The position numbers were made by a program, and so were the translations under genes. Of a stretch of 12,311 nt of DNA, positions 5,422 to 12,303 are shown piece by piece; within the stretch, counting starts at the first letter, position 1, and each line of letters begins with the position of its first letter. This DNA is from an uncultured Oscillospiraceae bacterium (GTDB taxonomy: Bacteria; Bacillota; Clostridia; Oscillospirales; Ruminococcaceae): positions 1-12,311 of the forward strand of contig CAUABB010000027.1 in the NCBI GenBank assembly GCA_958427155.1, given 5' to 3'. Under the pieces are notes generated by a model. It saw only the letters and a list, made by a program, of their open reading frames with translations. It had not been told where the DNA came from and searched no databases.

Positions 5422-6090
5422 TTATGCAAAAGCATTTTTCAGCTTTCCGACCGGACAGGCCGCTATGCAAAGCCCACATGGGCTTTTTTCGCCTCGTTCT
5501 AAAAGTGCGTTGCTCCGCGTTTGATTACAGAGCGGATAATCAATCAGGTCGGAACGCTGTATATCCGGTGTCCAGCACACGCCATGGAGCGCGTGAACGG
5601 GGCAGGCGTCTGCACACAACCGACAAGATGAAGGGCAAAGGCTTTTGGTAACAGGATCTCCGTATGGAAACGATTCATCTATTAAAACAGCGTACAGACG
5701 GACGCGCGGTCCGTATTCCTTTGTGATGAGAACATCATTTTTGCCGATCCATCCAAGACCCGCTTGAGCCGCTGCGGCTTTAAAGGGGACTGGGGCGAGA
5801 AGTTCGGTTTCACTTGATTGCGCGGCAGGAGGCAGCCAATAGGAAATATGATCTTCATCCAGCGCTTGTTTCAGCCCTTTCAGCAGTCGTTCCATTGGTT
5901 TTTTGGCAAGCTGGATTCCTTCTTCAAAAGCTTCTTCGGTATAGGTTTCGAGAGAAAGCTGTCTTCCGTAAGGGACGGCAAAAACCAGTACGGAGCGGAA
6001 CCCCCTTGCGCTTTCACCGATACCAGGCGCGAAACCGAATAAAATTTCCGGATATTCCGCCAATATTTTTCGTATTTTTTCTTCTGACAT
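5422..6090 (-). CDS. Short QueG-like protein with two [4Fe-4S] clusters, function uncertain
   Basis: The protein (222 residues) shares with epoxyqueuosine reductase the segment AAAQAGLGWIGKND (about 110-125) and a tandem ferredoxin-like C-terminus. The cysteines are C152, C156, C159 and C163 (CPSSCRLCADACP), C188, and C205, C208 and C212 (CGLCIAACP), enough for two clusters. Real QueG is about 340-380 residues and has C-terminal HEAT-like repeats for tRNA; this protein stops 10 residues after the last cysteine. The stretch before GLGWIGK reads LLAPVPFKAA, where QueG usually has a D-x-x-P-V-L-E-R motif carrying the proposed acid, so the reaction may differ. The start at 6090 has GAGGGGG upstream. 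In-frame ATGs at 6135 and 6249 lie at or above the predicted promoter. It is a single-gene unit, convergent with pdxKU. Confidence 0.75.
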   Translation of the reverse strand: MSEEKIRKILAEYPEILFGFAPGIGESARGFRSVLVFAVPYGRQLSLETYTEEAFEEGIQLAKKPMERLLKGLKQALDEDHISYWLPPAAQSSETELLAPVPFKAAAAQAGLGWIGKNDVLITKEYGPRVRLYAVLIDESFPYGDPVTKSLCPSSCRLCADACPVHALHGVCWTPDIQRSDLIDYPLCNQTRSNALLERGEKSPCGLCIAACPVGKLKNAFA

Positions 6091-6117
6091 CTGTTGTTTC
6101 CCCCTCTTTGTGTCTAT

Positions 6118-6146
6118 ATGATATATAAAATTCATCCGAATGGCAA
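6118..6146 (-). promoter_or_regulatory. Predicted promoter of the QueG-like gene
   Basis: On the minus strand: -35 TTGCCA (6141-6146), 17-nt spacer, -10 TATCAT (6118-6123). The predicted transcript start near 6111 lies just above the chosen start codon and excludes the longer reading frame. Confidence 0.6.
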
Positions 6147-6197
6147 GATTTTGTGTTGCAGCTGTTGAAGTTAAATTTTTTATGAAATTTCGTTTTC

Positions 6198-6226
6198 TTG
6201 TAATTTTCTGTAAAATATGGTTTAAT
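6198..6226 (+). promoter_or_regulatory. Predicted promoter of the amidohydrolase-fumarase alpha operon
   Basis: -35 TTGTAA (6198-6203), 17-nt spacer, -10 TTTAAT (6221-6226). It is followed by the RBS AAAGAGGA (6252-6259) and the ATG at 6268. Moderate match in an AT-rich divergent intergenic region. Confidence 0.5.
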
Positions 6227-6267
6227 GGACAGGAAAGAACGCTTTTCATTTAAAGAGGATTATATCT

Positions 6268-7425
6268 ATGCTAATTCAAAATGCAAAAATTATTACAATG
6301 GAAGAAACAGACTATGAAAACGGTTACCTTCAGGTTGAAAACGGTTTAATTAAATCGGTTGGTAATATGGAGGATTGTCCGGATGATCTGGAAATAATCG
6401 ATGCCAAGGGGGGATTGCTTCTTCCAGGTTTTATTGATGCGCACAGTCATCTTGGTATGTGGGAAGATTCCCTGGGATTTGAGGGCGACGACGGAAATGA
6501 AGATACTGAACCAGTGACACCGCAGCTACGTGCGATCGACGCGGTCAATCCGCTTGATAAGTGTTTTCAGGAAGCTGTTTCTGCTGGAGTAACTACTGTT
6601 TTGACCGGACCGGGAAGCGCCAACCCGGTTGCAGGAGTCTGGTGTGCAGTGAAAACATCTGGACGCCGGATTGACGATATGGTTTTAGACGCTTCTGTAG
6701 GAATGAAATTTGCTTTGGGAGAAAATCCAAAAAGCGTGTATCATGGAAAAAATCAGACGCCGGTAACCCGGATGGCGACTGCCGCGCTAATCCGTGAACA
6801 GCTGGCGAAAGCGAAACGTTATCTGAATGATAAGCGCCTTGCAGAGCAAAACAGTGAGGATTATGACGAACCTGAATACGATATCAAGTGTGAGGCGCTT
6901 CTTCCGGTTCTAAACCGCGATATGAAAGCGATTTTTCACGCTCACCGAGCTGACGATATTTTCACCGCGATTCGTCTTTCGAAAGAGTTTGACTTGGATT
7001 ACGTGCTGGTTCATTGTACAGAAGGCCATTTGATTGCGGATGTGCTTCGGGCAGAGCAGGCAAAGGTGGTTACGGGCCCGTTTCTGTGTGATCGTTCCAA
7101 GCCGGAGCTTTCCGGGCTTAATCCTAAGAACTCGGCTATTTTGTGGAATGCTGGAGTGGAGAATGCCATTTGTACGGATCATCCAGTAACGCCGATCCAG
7201 TATCTTCCGCTCTGCGCAGCAATTGCAGAGGCGGAAGGACTTTCCTATCGTCATGCGTTGGAGTCGATCACTATAGTACCGGCAAAAATATTTGGTCTCC
7301 AAGATCGGGTGGGGTCTATTAAGCCTGGAAAGCAGGCGGATCTCCTTTTGTTTGATACCGATCCGCTGGCGGTTTGCGCCCGTCCTAAACTCGTTTTGAT
7401 TGATGGAAAGAGGGTAAGAGAATGA
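6268..7425 (+). CDS. Amidohydrolase of the imidazolonepropionase-like (HutI/COG1228-type) group
   Basis: A predicted cytosolic metal-dependent hydrolase (385 residues) acting on an unknown C-N bond substrate. The fold is that of the amidohydrolase superfamily: a small N-terminal beta-sandwich (ENGLIKSVG), then LPGFIDAHSHLG with the metal pair His59 and His61. Further likely ligands are His224/His226 in FHAHRADD, His249 in VHCTEGH and Asp304 in CTDHP. The C-terminal sandwich ends with GSIKPGKQADLLLFD. FEGDDGNEDTEPVTPQLRAIDA and GPGSANPVAG mark a large clostridial subgroup usually annotated only as amidohydrolase. It is not a proven HutI; no other histidine-degradation gene is present. Its stop overlaps the start of the fumarase alpha gene by four bases (ATGA), which implies translational coupling. 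Confidence 0.83.
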   Translation: MLIQNAKIITMEETDYENGYLQVENGLIKSVGNMEDCPDDLEIIDAKGGLLLPGFIDAHSHLGMWEDSLGFEGDDGNEDTEPVTPQLRAIDAVNPLDKCFQEAVSAGVTTVLTGPGSANPVAGVWCAVKTSGRRIDDMVLDASVGMKFALGENPKSVYHGKNQTPVTRMATAALIREQLAKAKRYLNDKRLAEQNSEDYDEPEYDIKCEALLPVLNRDMKAIFHAHRADDIFTAIRLSKEFDLDYVLVHCTEGHLIADVLRAEQAKVVTGPFLCDRSKPELSGLNPKNSAILWNAGVENAICTDHPVTPIQYLPLCAAIAEAEGLSYRHALESITIVPAKIFGLQDRVGSIKPGKQADLLLFDTDPLAVCARPKLVLIDGKRVRE

Positions 7426-8267
7426 GAGAACTTTCAACGGCTTTGATCGCCCAGGCTGTAAAAGAGCTCTGTATTTCCGCCAATAAAATTTTGCCGCAGA
7501 GCCTTGCATGTCGGATTTCTGAATGCCGGAAGGTGGAGCGTGGCCCGCTGGCAGCAGAAATTCTTGGAGATTTAGAACGAAATCTGAATGCTGCTCGGGA
7601 ACTTGATATTCCCATCTGTCAGGATACTGGAATGGCAGTTTGTTTTATTGAAGTCGGGCAGGATGTAATTCTGACGGGGGAGCCTTATGAGGATGCCGTG
7701 AATCGCGGCGTGCGCGAGGGATATTTGGAAGGATTTCTCCGTTGTTCTGTTGTGGACGATCCACTCCGTAGAGGGAAAAATACTGGGGATAATACCCCTG
7801 CTATCCTTCATACCCGGATTGTTCCAGGAGATCGAGTCCGCATTACGGTTGCACCTAAGGGGTTTGGCAGTGAAAATATGAGCCAAACAAAGATGTTTAC
7901 CCCATCTGCAACGCCGGAAGATCTTGTAAATTTTGTTGTTGATTGTGCCCGGACAGCGGGAAGTAATCCCTGCCCGCCGATGGTGATCGGCGTTGGAATT
8001 GGCGGAGATTTCGAATATTGCGCCTATCTTTCCAAAAAGGCGCTTTGCCGGGATACGGCTGTCCGAAATCCCGATCCGTTTTACGCGGGACTTGAAGCTA
8101 AGATGCTTACAGGAGTTAATAAACTCGGTATAGGGCCGCAGGGCTTTGGGGGCGATACGACGGCCCTGGCTGTTAATATTGAGCAGTATCCAACGCATAT
8201 TGCCGGGTTACCGGTGGCAGTGAATATAGGCTGTCATGTGACGAGACACGCAACAGTGGTTCTATAG
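7422..8267 (+). CDS. Class I fumarate hydratase (or L-tartrate dehydratase) alpha subunit
   Basis: The alpha subunit of the oxygen-sensitive [4Fe-4S] hydro-lyases that interconvert fumarate and malate, or dehydrate tartrate. The 281-residue length equals a stand-alone alpha subunit. Likely cluster ligands are Cys66 in PICQDTG, Cys184 in NPCPPMV and Cys271 in NIGCHVTRHA. KGFGSENMSQTKMF (usual form KGGGSENMS), GVGIGGDFEYCA, GIGPQGFGGDTTALAV and YPTHIAGLPVAV are further family signatures. Catalysis normally also needs a beta subunit encoded directly downstream; here the next gene is an rRNA methyltransferase and no beta frame is found in the window. The beta chain must be elsewhere or missing. 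The start ATG overlaps the amidohydrolase stop. Choosing between fumarase and tartrate dehydratase from this subunit is unsafe. Confidence 0.88.
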   Translation: MRELSTALIAQAVKELCISANKILPQSLACRISECRKVERGPLAAEILGDLERNLNAARELDIPICQDTGMAVCFIEVGQDVILTGEPYEDAVNRGVREGYLEGFLRCSVVDDPLRRGKNTGDNTPAILHTRIVPGDRVRITVAPKGFGSENMSQTKMFTPSATPEDLVNFVVDCARTAGSNPCPPMVIGVGIGGDFEYCAYLSKKALCRDTAVRNPDPFYAGLEAKMLTGVNKLGIGPQGFGGDTTALAVNIEQYPTHIAGLPVAVNIGCHVTRHATVVL

Positions 8268-8334
8268 GCTTGTTTTAAGGTGGGAAAAATTTTGGCCTGC
8301 CTAAATTTTAAAGAAAACAGAAAGAAGAGAATGA

Positions 8335-9441
8335 ATGGACTTTACACTGGTTTGCCCTTGCCATTTTGGGCTAGAAAGCGTTCTCGCGGGAGAAATTCGC
8401 CGTATGGGCGGTAACAATATTGTTGTCAATGACGGAAAGGTTGCCTTTGAAGGCGGAAGGGAGATGATCGCCCGGGCGAATCTCTGTCTGCGTACAGCAG
8501 AGAGGGTTTTAATTCGGCTGGGAGAATTTTCTGCGCGTACCTTTGACGAGTTATTTGAAGGAGTGAAGGCGCTTGACTTTGAGAATTATATCGGCTTGAC
8601 CGATGCCTTTCCTGTTAAAGGATACTCTCTTAATTCGACACTCAAAAGCGTTCCCGATTGCCAGAAGATCGTTAAAAAGGCAGTGGTTGAATCGCTGAAA
8701 AAAGCATATGGAATTTCTTGGTTTGAAGAAACTGGTCCAGTACATCAGATCCAGTTTTCTCTGTTTAAGGATGTTGTATCCATTTTTTTAGATACTTCAG
8801 GTGCGGGGCTTCATAAACGGGGATATCGTCAGAAGGCGAATGAAGCGCCGATCAAGGAGACGCTGGCTGCTGGGATGCTTGATCTTGCCAGAATTTATCC
8901 GGACAGCTGTTTTTGTGATCCGTTTTGCGGTTCCGGTACTTTTGTAATTGAGGCGACTACCAAGGCTTTAAATATCGCTCCAGGCTTGAAAAGAAGTTTT
9001 GCGGTAGAAAAGTGGGGATTTTTGCCTTCATCTGTTTTCGAGGAAGAAAGAGCTCGCGCATTTGACGAAATCCGACGGGATGCGGCGTTTGAGGCGTATG
9101 GAATGGATATCAGTGAGGCTGCGATAGAACTGACCCGCTCAAATGCGAAAAAAGCAGGAATTTCTGCGCGAATTCGGCTAAAGACCGCTGATATTCGGAC
9201 GTTTGGGCTTTCGCAGGAGCGGACGGTGATTGTCACCAACCCGCCTTATGGAGAGCGGATGCTGGAATTAAAGCAGGCGCGGGAGCTGTACGCGGTCATG
9301 GGAGAAAAATTTAGAGGAAATGGACGTTATTATGTTATCTCTCCGGATGAAGAGTTCGAACGTTTTTTTGGACGACAAGCCAAAAAACGTCGGAAATTGT
9401 ATAATGGGATGCTTCGCTGCCAATATTATATGTTTTATTAA
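8335..9441 (+). CDS. THUMP-domain class I rRNA methyltransferase (RlmL/YpsC type)
   Basis: Predicted to transfer methyl from SAM to the exocyclic amine of a guanine in 23S rRNA, by analogy with the RlmL N-terminal half (m2G2445) and Bacillus YpsC. In the 368 residues there is an N-terminal ferredoxin-like and THUMP region (about 1-155, start FTLVCPCHFGLESVLAGEI). HKRGYRQKANEAPIKETLAA follows. The Rossmann catalytic domain has motif I DPFCGSGTFVIEA (from Asp195), an acidic SAM site in YGMDIS, and motif IV NPPYGERM (from Asn302). The length agrees with the single-domain YpsC form; it is not the long fused RlmKL. The RBS (AGAAAGAAGA) is weak. The gene follows fumarase alpha after 67 nt, with no obvious terminator or strong promoter between them, so read-through is possible. 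The exact target base is inferred. Confidence 0.87.
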   Translation: MDFTLVCPCHFGLESVLAGEIRRMGGNNIVVNDGKVAFEGGREMIARANLCLRTAERVLIRLGEFSARTFDELFEGVKALDFENYIGLTDAFPVKGYSLNSTLKSVPDCQKIVKKAVVESLKKAYGISWFEETGPVHQIQFSLFKDVVSIFLDTSGAGLHKRGYRQKANEAPIKETLAAGMLDLARIYPDSCFCDPFCGSGTFVIEATTKALNIAPGLKRSFAVEKWGFLPSSVFEEERARAFDEIRRDAAFEAYGMDISEAAIELTRSNAKKAGISARIRLKTADIRTFGLSQERTVIVTNPPYGERMLELKQARELYAVMGEKFRGNGRYYVISPDEEFERFFGRQAKKRRKLYNGMLRCQYYMFY

Positions 9442-9451
9442 TCTTCTTATA

Positions 9452-9480
9452 TTGACAAAATTTGCACAATGTGTTATTGT
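9452..9480 (+). promoter_or_regulatory. Promoter of the TPP riboswitch-thiT unit
   Basis: Perfect -35 TTGACA (9452-9457), 17-nt spacer, -10 TATTGT (9475-9480). The predicted start near 9487 is immediately before the aptamer. Confidence 0.75.
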
Positions 9481-9489
9481 AAATAACGA

Positions 9490-9585
9490 AATCGGGGGCG
9501 CTGCATGAAATTGCGGCTGAGAATAAACGTGTTTCCGTTTATGACCCTTTGACCTGATATGGATAATGCCATCGTAGGAAAGATT
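9490..9585 (+). promoter_or_regulatory. TPP riboswitch (THI element) aptamer
   Basis: Carries the conserved parts in order: GGGGGCGC, the pyrimidine-sensing GGCTGAGAATA, ACCCTTTGACCTGAT, and GGATAATGCCATCGTAGGAA. AATC (9490-9493) pairs with GATT (9582-9585) to close the P1 stem. The P3 arm has a 7-bp stem, ATAAACG with CGTTTAT. A terminator follows about 40 nt later and thiT after that, so binding of thiamine pyrophosphate should stop transcription. The element is unmistakable. Confidence 0.96.
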
Positions 9586-9626
9586 GAACGTGAAGCGCGC
9601 AGAGATGTGTTATATTTTCGTTCTGT

Positions 9627-9654
9627 ACCGCATGGCTTGGCCATGCGGTTTTTT
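9627..9654 (+). terminator. Riboswitch-controlled intrinsic terminator before thiT
   Basis: Perfect 10-bp stem ACCGCATGGC (9627-9636) with GCCATGCGGT (9640-9649), loop TTG, followed by six T (9649-9654). It lies between aptamer and gene, as expected for the OFF state. ATGGC in its left arm could instead pair with GCCAT (9568-9572) of the aptamer, a possible but short antiterminator. Confidence 0.93.
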
Positions 9655-9695
9655 CGTTGGTGTGTCCTAACTTAAAAAAAGAAAGGAAAATCACT

Positions 9696-10346
9696 ATGAA
9701 TCCGAAAACCCGCAGATTAACTGAAAGCGCGCTTTTAATTGCGCTTGGTACCGTATTGGCTCTTTTGACCAATTATCTTCCGTTTTTAAATCTTCCGTAC
9801 GGTGGGTCTATCACCATCTTCTCAATGGTTCCGTTGGTTCTTCTGTCTTTCCGTTATGGGCTTGCATGGGGATTTTTTTCCGGCGTTGTCTTCGGACTTT
9901 TACAGATGGCAATCGGTTTGACTGCCAATGTTTTCGCTGGAACTGAACTGTATGTGGTTATCTTCTCCATCCTTCTCGATTATCTGCTTGCTTATGCGGT
10001 GATTGGTTTGGCTGGAATGTTTAAAAATAAAATTCGCAATCCGTTTGTTTCTATCGGCGTGGGAACATTGGTGGTCTGTGTATTGCGTTATTTGGTTCAC
10101 CTTGTTTCCGGAGCGCTTTTGTTTGGCTCTTATGCGGAATGGTATTTTACAGAAGGTGGATTTCCAACCGACATGGGCGCCTCTATCCTGAGCAGTTTTT
10201 CCGGGACGGCTCTTTCCTGGATTTATTCTCTTATTTATAACGCCATGTACATGGTTCCTGAAACGATTATAACGGTTGTTGGAGCAGTTTTGATTATGGC
10301 GGTTCCGGCTATCCGCGAGAAAGCAATGGGAACTGACAGAGCTTAA
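9696..10346 (+). CDS. thiT: Thiamine ECF transporter S component ThiT
   Basis: Membrane-embedded high-affinity thiamine-binding subunit of an ECF importer. The 216-residue protein begins MNPKTRRLTESALLIALGTVL and has about six hydrophobic segments. It carries ThiT hallmarks: LNLPYGGSITIFSMVPLVLLSFRYG, a WGFFSGVVFGLLQ segment, YLVHLVSGALLFGSYA, and YNAMYMVPETIIT near the C-terminus, where binding residues of known ThiT proteins lie. The upstream TPP riboswitch independently supports thiamine as substrate. The start at 9696 is preferred over the open frame from 9657, because that earlier ATG-proximal region lies directly behind the terminator and GAAAGGA (9681-9687) precedes 9696. No ECF energising genes are nearby, so it uses a shared module. 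Expression should rise when thiamine pyrophosphate is low. Confidence 0.94.
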   Translation: MNPKTRRLTESALLIALGTVLALLTNYLPFLNLPYGGSITIFSMVPLVLLSFRYGLAWGFFSGVVFGLLQMAIGLTANVFAGTELYVVIFSILLDYLLAYAVIGLAGMFKNKIRNPFVSIGVGTLVVCVLRYLVHLVSGALLFGSYAEWYFTEGGFPTDMGASILSSFSGTALSWIYSLIYNAMYMVPETIITVVGAVLIMAVPAIREKAMGTDRA

Positions 10347-10371
10347 AACTTTGTTGTAAAACAGGTAATTT

Positions 10372-10408
10372 AAGTGCAGTGTTGCAGAATTTCTGTAGCG
10401 CTGCACTT
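10372..10408 (+). terminator. Intrinsic terminator of thiT
   Basis: A 16-bp stem (10372-10387 with 10393-10408) including three G-U pairs, core AAGTGCAG/CTGCACTT, loop AATTT, followed by TGTTTTC. It lies 25 nt after the thiT stop. Confidence 0.85.
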
Positions 10409-10456
10409 TGTTTTCATAGACGCAAAATTAAAATTATTAGATGTAAAGATTTTTAC

Positions 10457-10485
10457 TTGACAGCCTGATGCTTATATAGTATAAT
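10457..10485 (+). promoter_or_regulatory. Consensus sigma-A promoter of ylxM-ffh
   Basis: Both hexamers are perfect: TTGACA (10457-10462), 17-nt spacer, TATAAT (10480-10485). The predicted start near 10492 coincides with the left arm of an inverted repeat. This is the strongest promoter in the window. Confidence 0.9.
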
Positions 10486-10491
10486 ACCATC

Positions 10492-10512
10492 TGTAAAGAA
10501 AAGAACTTTACA
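10492..10512. repeat. Perfect inverted repeat TGTAAAG-N7-CTTTACA at the ylxM transcription start
   Basis: Arms 10492-10498 and 10506-10512 are exact complements across 7 nt (21 nt in all). A further TGTAAAG copy lies at 10442-10448, 50 nt upstream and just before the -35 box. Its position over the predicted +1 fits an operator or a short 5' UTR hairpin. Confidence 0.6.
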
Positions 10513-10535
10513 TGTCTGCGCGGGATGGTGAGAGG

Positions 10536-10916
10536 ATGAAAGGCAAGGATTTAAATATAGCGGTGCTTTTCGATTTTTATGGTGAAATGCTTACCGAAAA
10601 GCAGAAAGATGTTATTGACCTTTATTATAATGAGGATCTTTCACTTGCTGAAATTGCAGAGCATGAGGGTATCTCTCGCCAGGGCGTCCGAGATAATATC
10701 AAGCGTGGGGAATCCTATCTGCTTGAGCTGGAAGAAAAATTAAAATTTGCGGAAAATGATAAAGGGCTTCAGTCTATGCTTCACTCTATTGATGAACTAG
10801 CAGAGACGATTTATACTGTCAATGAAAAATATATTTATGATAATCGCATCAGACAGCTTTCTAAGGAAATTCGGGAATTGATCGAGGCTTATAATAGCGA
10901 AGGGGTGGAGTACTGA
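10536..10916 (+). CDS. ylxM: YlxM family SRP-associated helix-turn-helix protein
   Basis: Small protein of the UPF0122/YlxM family, which in Gram-positive bacteria is almost always encoded next to ffh and is linked to signal recognition particle function. The 126 residues contain FDFYGEMLTEKQKDVIDLYY and then a sigma-70 region 4-like helix-turn-helix, LSLAEIAEHEGISRQGVRDNIKRGE (about 38-62), followed by a helical acidic tail likely to form a coiled coil. The start is not certain. An in-frame ATG at 10512 would add eight residues but has only an A-rich weak RBS and overlaps the inverted repeat. The ATG at 10536 has GGTGA at the proper distance and matches the family N-terminus. The stop is separated from the ffh start by one base, so the two are coupled. 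Confidence 0.9.
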   Translation: MKGKDLNIAVLFDFYGEMLTEKQKDVIDLYYNEDLSLAEIAEHEGISRQGVRDNIKRGESYLLELEEKLKFAENDKGLQSMLHSIDELAETIYTVNEKYIYDNRIRQLSKEIRELIEAYNSEGVEY

Positions 10917-10917
10917 T

Positions 10918-12252
10918 ATGGCGTTTGAAGGGCTTTCTGACAAGCTTTCCGCGGCTTTTAAAAAATTGCGTTCTAAGGGGAAGTTAAATGAAAGCGATGT
11001 AAAAGAGGCGATGCGGGAAGTCAGACTCGCTCTATTGGAGGCAGATGTCAGCTATAAAGTTGTCAAAGAATTCGTTTCTAAAGTGAGTGAGCGGGCCGTT
11101 GGGGAAGAAGTCCTTAAGAGCCTAACGCCTGCCCAGCAGGTAATTAAAATTGTAAATGAAGAGCTTTGTTCCCTGATGGGTGGAGAAGAAAATAGGATTC
11201 GCCTCCCATCAAAAGGCCCTGGTGTTATCATGATGGCTGGACTTCAAGGCGCTGGAAAGACGACTCATGCGGCAAAGCTCGCCCTTTACTTTAAAGGCCA
11301 GGGCCATCGCCCTCTGCTGGTGGCCTGCGATGTTTACCGCCCGGCTGCGATTGAGCAGCTAAAGGTGGTTGGGGAACAAGCGGGTGTCCCGGTTTTTGAG
11401 GAAGGACAGGGCGATCCGGTAGCAATTGCCAAGCATGCGCTTTCACATGCAAAAGATTATGGGCATGATGTTGTTATTATTGATACTGCTGGACGTCTAC
11501 ATGTCGATGAAGCGCTGATGAAAGAGCTCGCTGATATTAAAAAAGAGGTTGAACCGGATGAAATTCTGTTGGTTGTAGATGCAATGACCGGACAGGATGC
11601 AGTCAATGTGGCAAAATCGTTTAATGAGCAGCTTGAAATTAGTGGTGTAATCCTGACGAAGCTGGACGGTGATACCAGAGGCGGTGCTGCTTTGTCGGTT
11701 CTGGCTGTTACCGGAAAATCAGTTAAATTTGTGGGAACCGGCGAAAAGCTCGGCGATCTGGAGGTGTTTTATCCGGAACGGATGGCCTCCCGTATTCTTG
11801 GAATGGGAGATGTCCTCACTTTAATTGAAAAAGCGCAGAATACGATTGATGAAGATCAGGCTCGGCAGATGGCCCAAAAGCTGAAAGAAAACAGTTTTGA
11901 TCTCAATGATCTTCTTGATCAGCTTAAGCAAATCCAGAAAATGGGACCGCTGAAACAGGTGTTGGGGATGATCCCAGGTGTTGGAAATCAAATTAAAGAC
12001 GCTGACATCGATGAAAGGCAGCTTGATAAAACGCAGGCGATTATTTATTCCATGACACCTCAGGAAAGAGCAAAACCTTCTATAATTAACCCCAATCGGA
12101 AGCGCAGGATCGCTGCGGGATGTGGAATGAAAGTGGAAGATGTCAACCGGTTGCTCCGTCAGTTTGAACAGATGCAGAAAATGATGAAGCAGTTTGGCGG
12201 AAAAGGGAAAAAGGGGCGGCGCCGAATGGCGATGCCGCCAATGGGTTTTTAA
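10918..12252 (+). CDS. ffh: Signal recognition particle protein Ffh (SRP54)
   Basis: The SRP GTPase that, with 4.5S/6S RNA, binds signal sequences of nascent membrane and secreted proteins and delivers ribosomes to FtsY at the membrane. The 444 residues show the full layout. The N domain covers about 1-90 with the ALLEADV motif. The G domain has the P-loop GLQGAGKTT (108-116), DVYRPAA, DTAGRL (189-194), TKLDGDTRGG (from 247) and GTGEKLGDLEVF. The methionine-rich M domain (about 325-444) has the MGMIPGVG-like segment LGMIPGVGN and the RNA-binding region SIINPNRKRRIAAGCG. The C-terminus is a typical Gly/Lys/Met tail, GGKGKKGRRRMAMPPMGF. It is translated directly after ylxM with an AAGGGGTGGAG RBS overlapping the end of that gene. 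It is complete and intact. Confidence 0.98.
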   Translation: MAFEGLSDKLSAAFKKLRSKGKLNESDVKEAMREVRLALLEADVSYKVVKEFVSKVSERAVGEEVLKSLTPAQQVIKIVNEELCSLMGGEENRIRLPSKGPGVIMMAGLQGAGKTTHAAKLALYFKGQGHRPLLVACDVYRPAAIEQLKVVGEQAGVPVFEEGQGDPVAIAKHALSHAKDYGHDVVIIDTAGRLHVDEALMKELADIKKEVEPDEILLVVDAMTGQDAVNVAKSFNEQLEISGVILTKLDGDTRGGAALSVLAVTGKSVKFVGTGEKLGDLEVFYPERMASRILGMGDVLTLIEKAQNTIDEDQARQMAQKLKENSFDLNDLLDQLKQIQKMGPLKQVLGMIPGVGNQIKDADIDERQLDKTQAIIYSMTPQERAKPSIINPNRKRRIAAGCGMKVEDVNRLLRQFEQMQKMMKQFGGKGKKGRRRMAMPPMGF

Positions 12253-12303
12253 AATTTTTGTTTATTAAGACTTTGTCTTGATAGAAATAAAGTATTTTAT
12301 TGC

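Noticed and set aside
6910..7509. Minus-strand open frame of 199 codons across the amidohydrolase-fumarase junction
   Set aside because: It lies opposite two well-supported genes, its composition is rich in Arg, Ser and Cys without domain features, and it has no RBS.
7572..8198. Minus-strand open frame of 208 codons opposite fumarase alpha
   Set aside because: Shadow of a conserved gene; no recognisable motif or translation signal.
9900..10406. Minus-strand open frame of 168 codons opposite thiT
   Set aside because: It starts in the thiT terminator and is His/Asn/Ser-rich, as expected for the antisense of a membrane protein gene.
12265..12281. Terminator after ffh
   Set aside because: The 7-bp AT-rich hairpin has no T run behind it and is followed by a perfect RBS, so read-through to the next gene is more likely.
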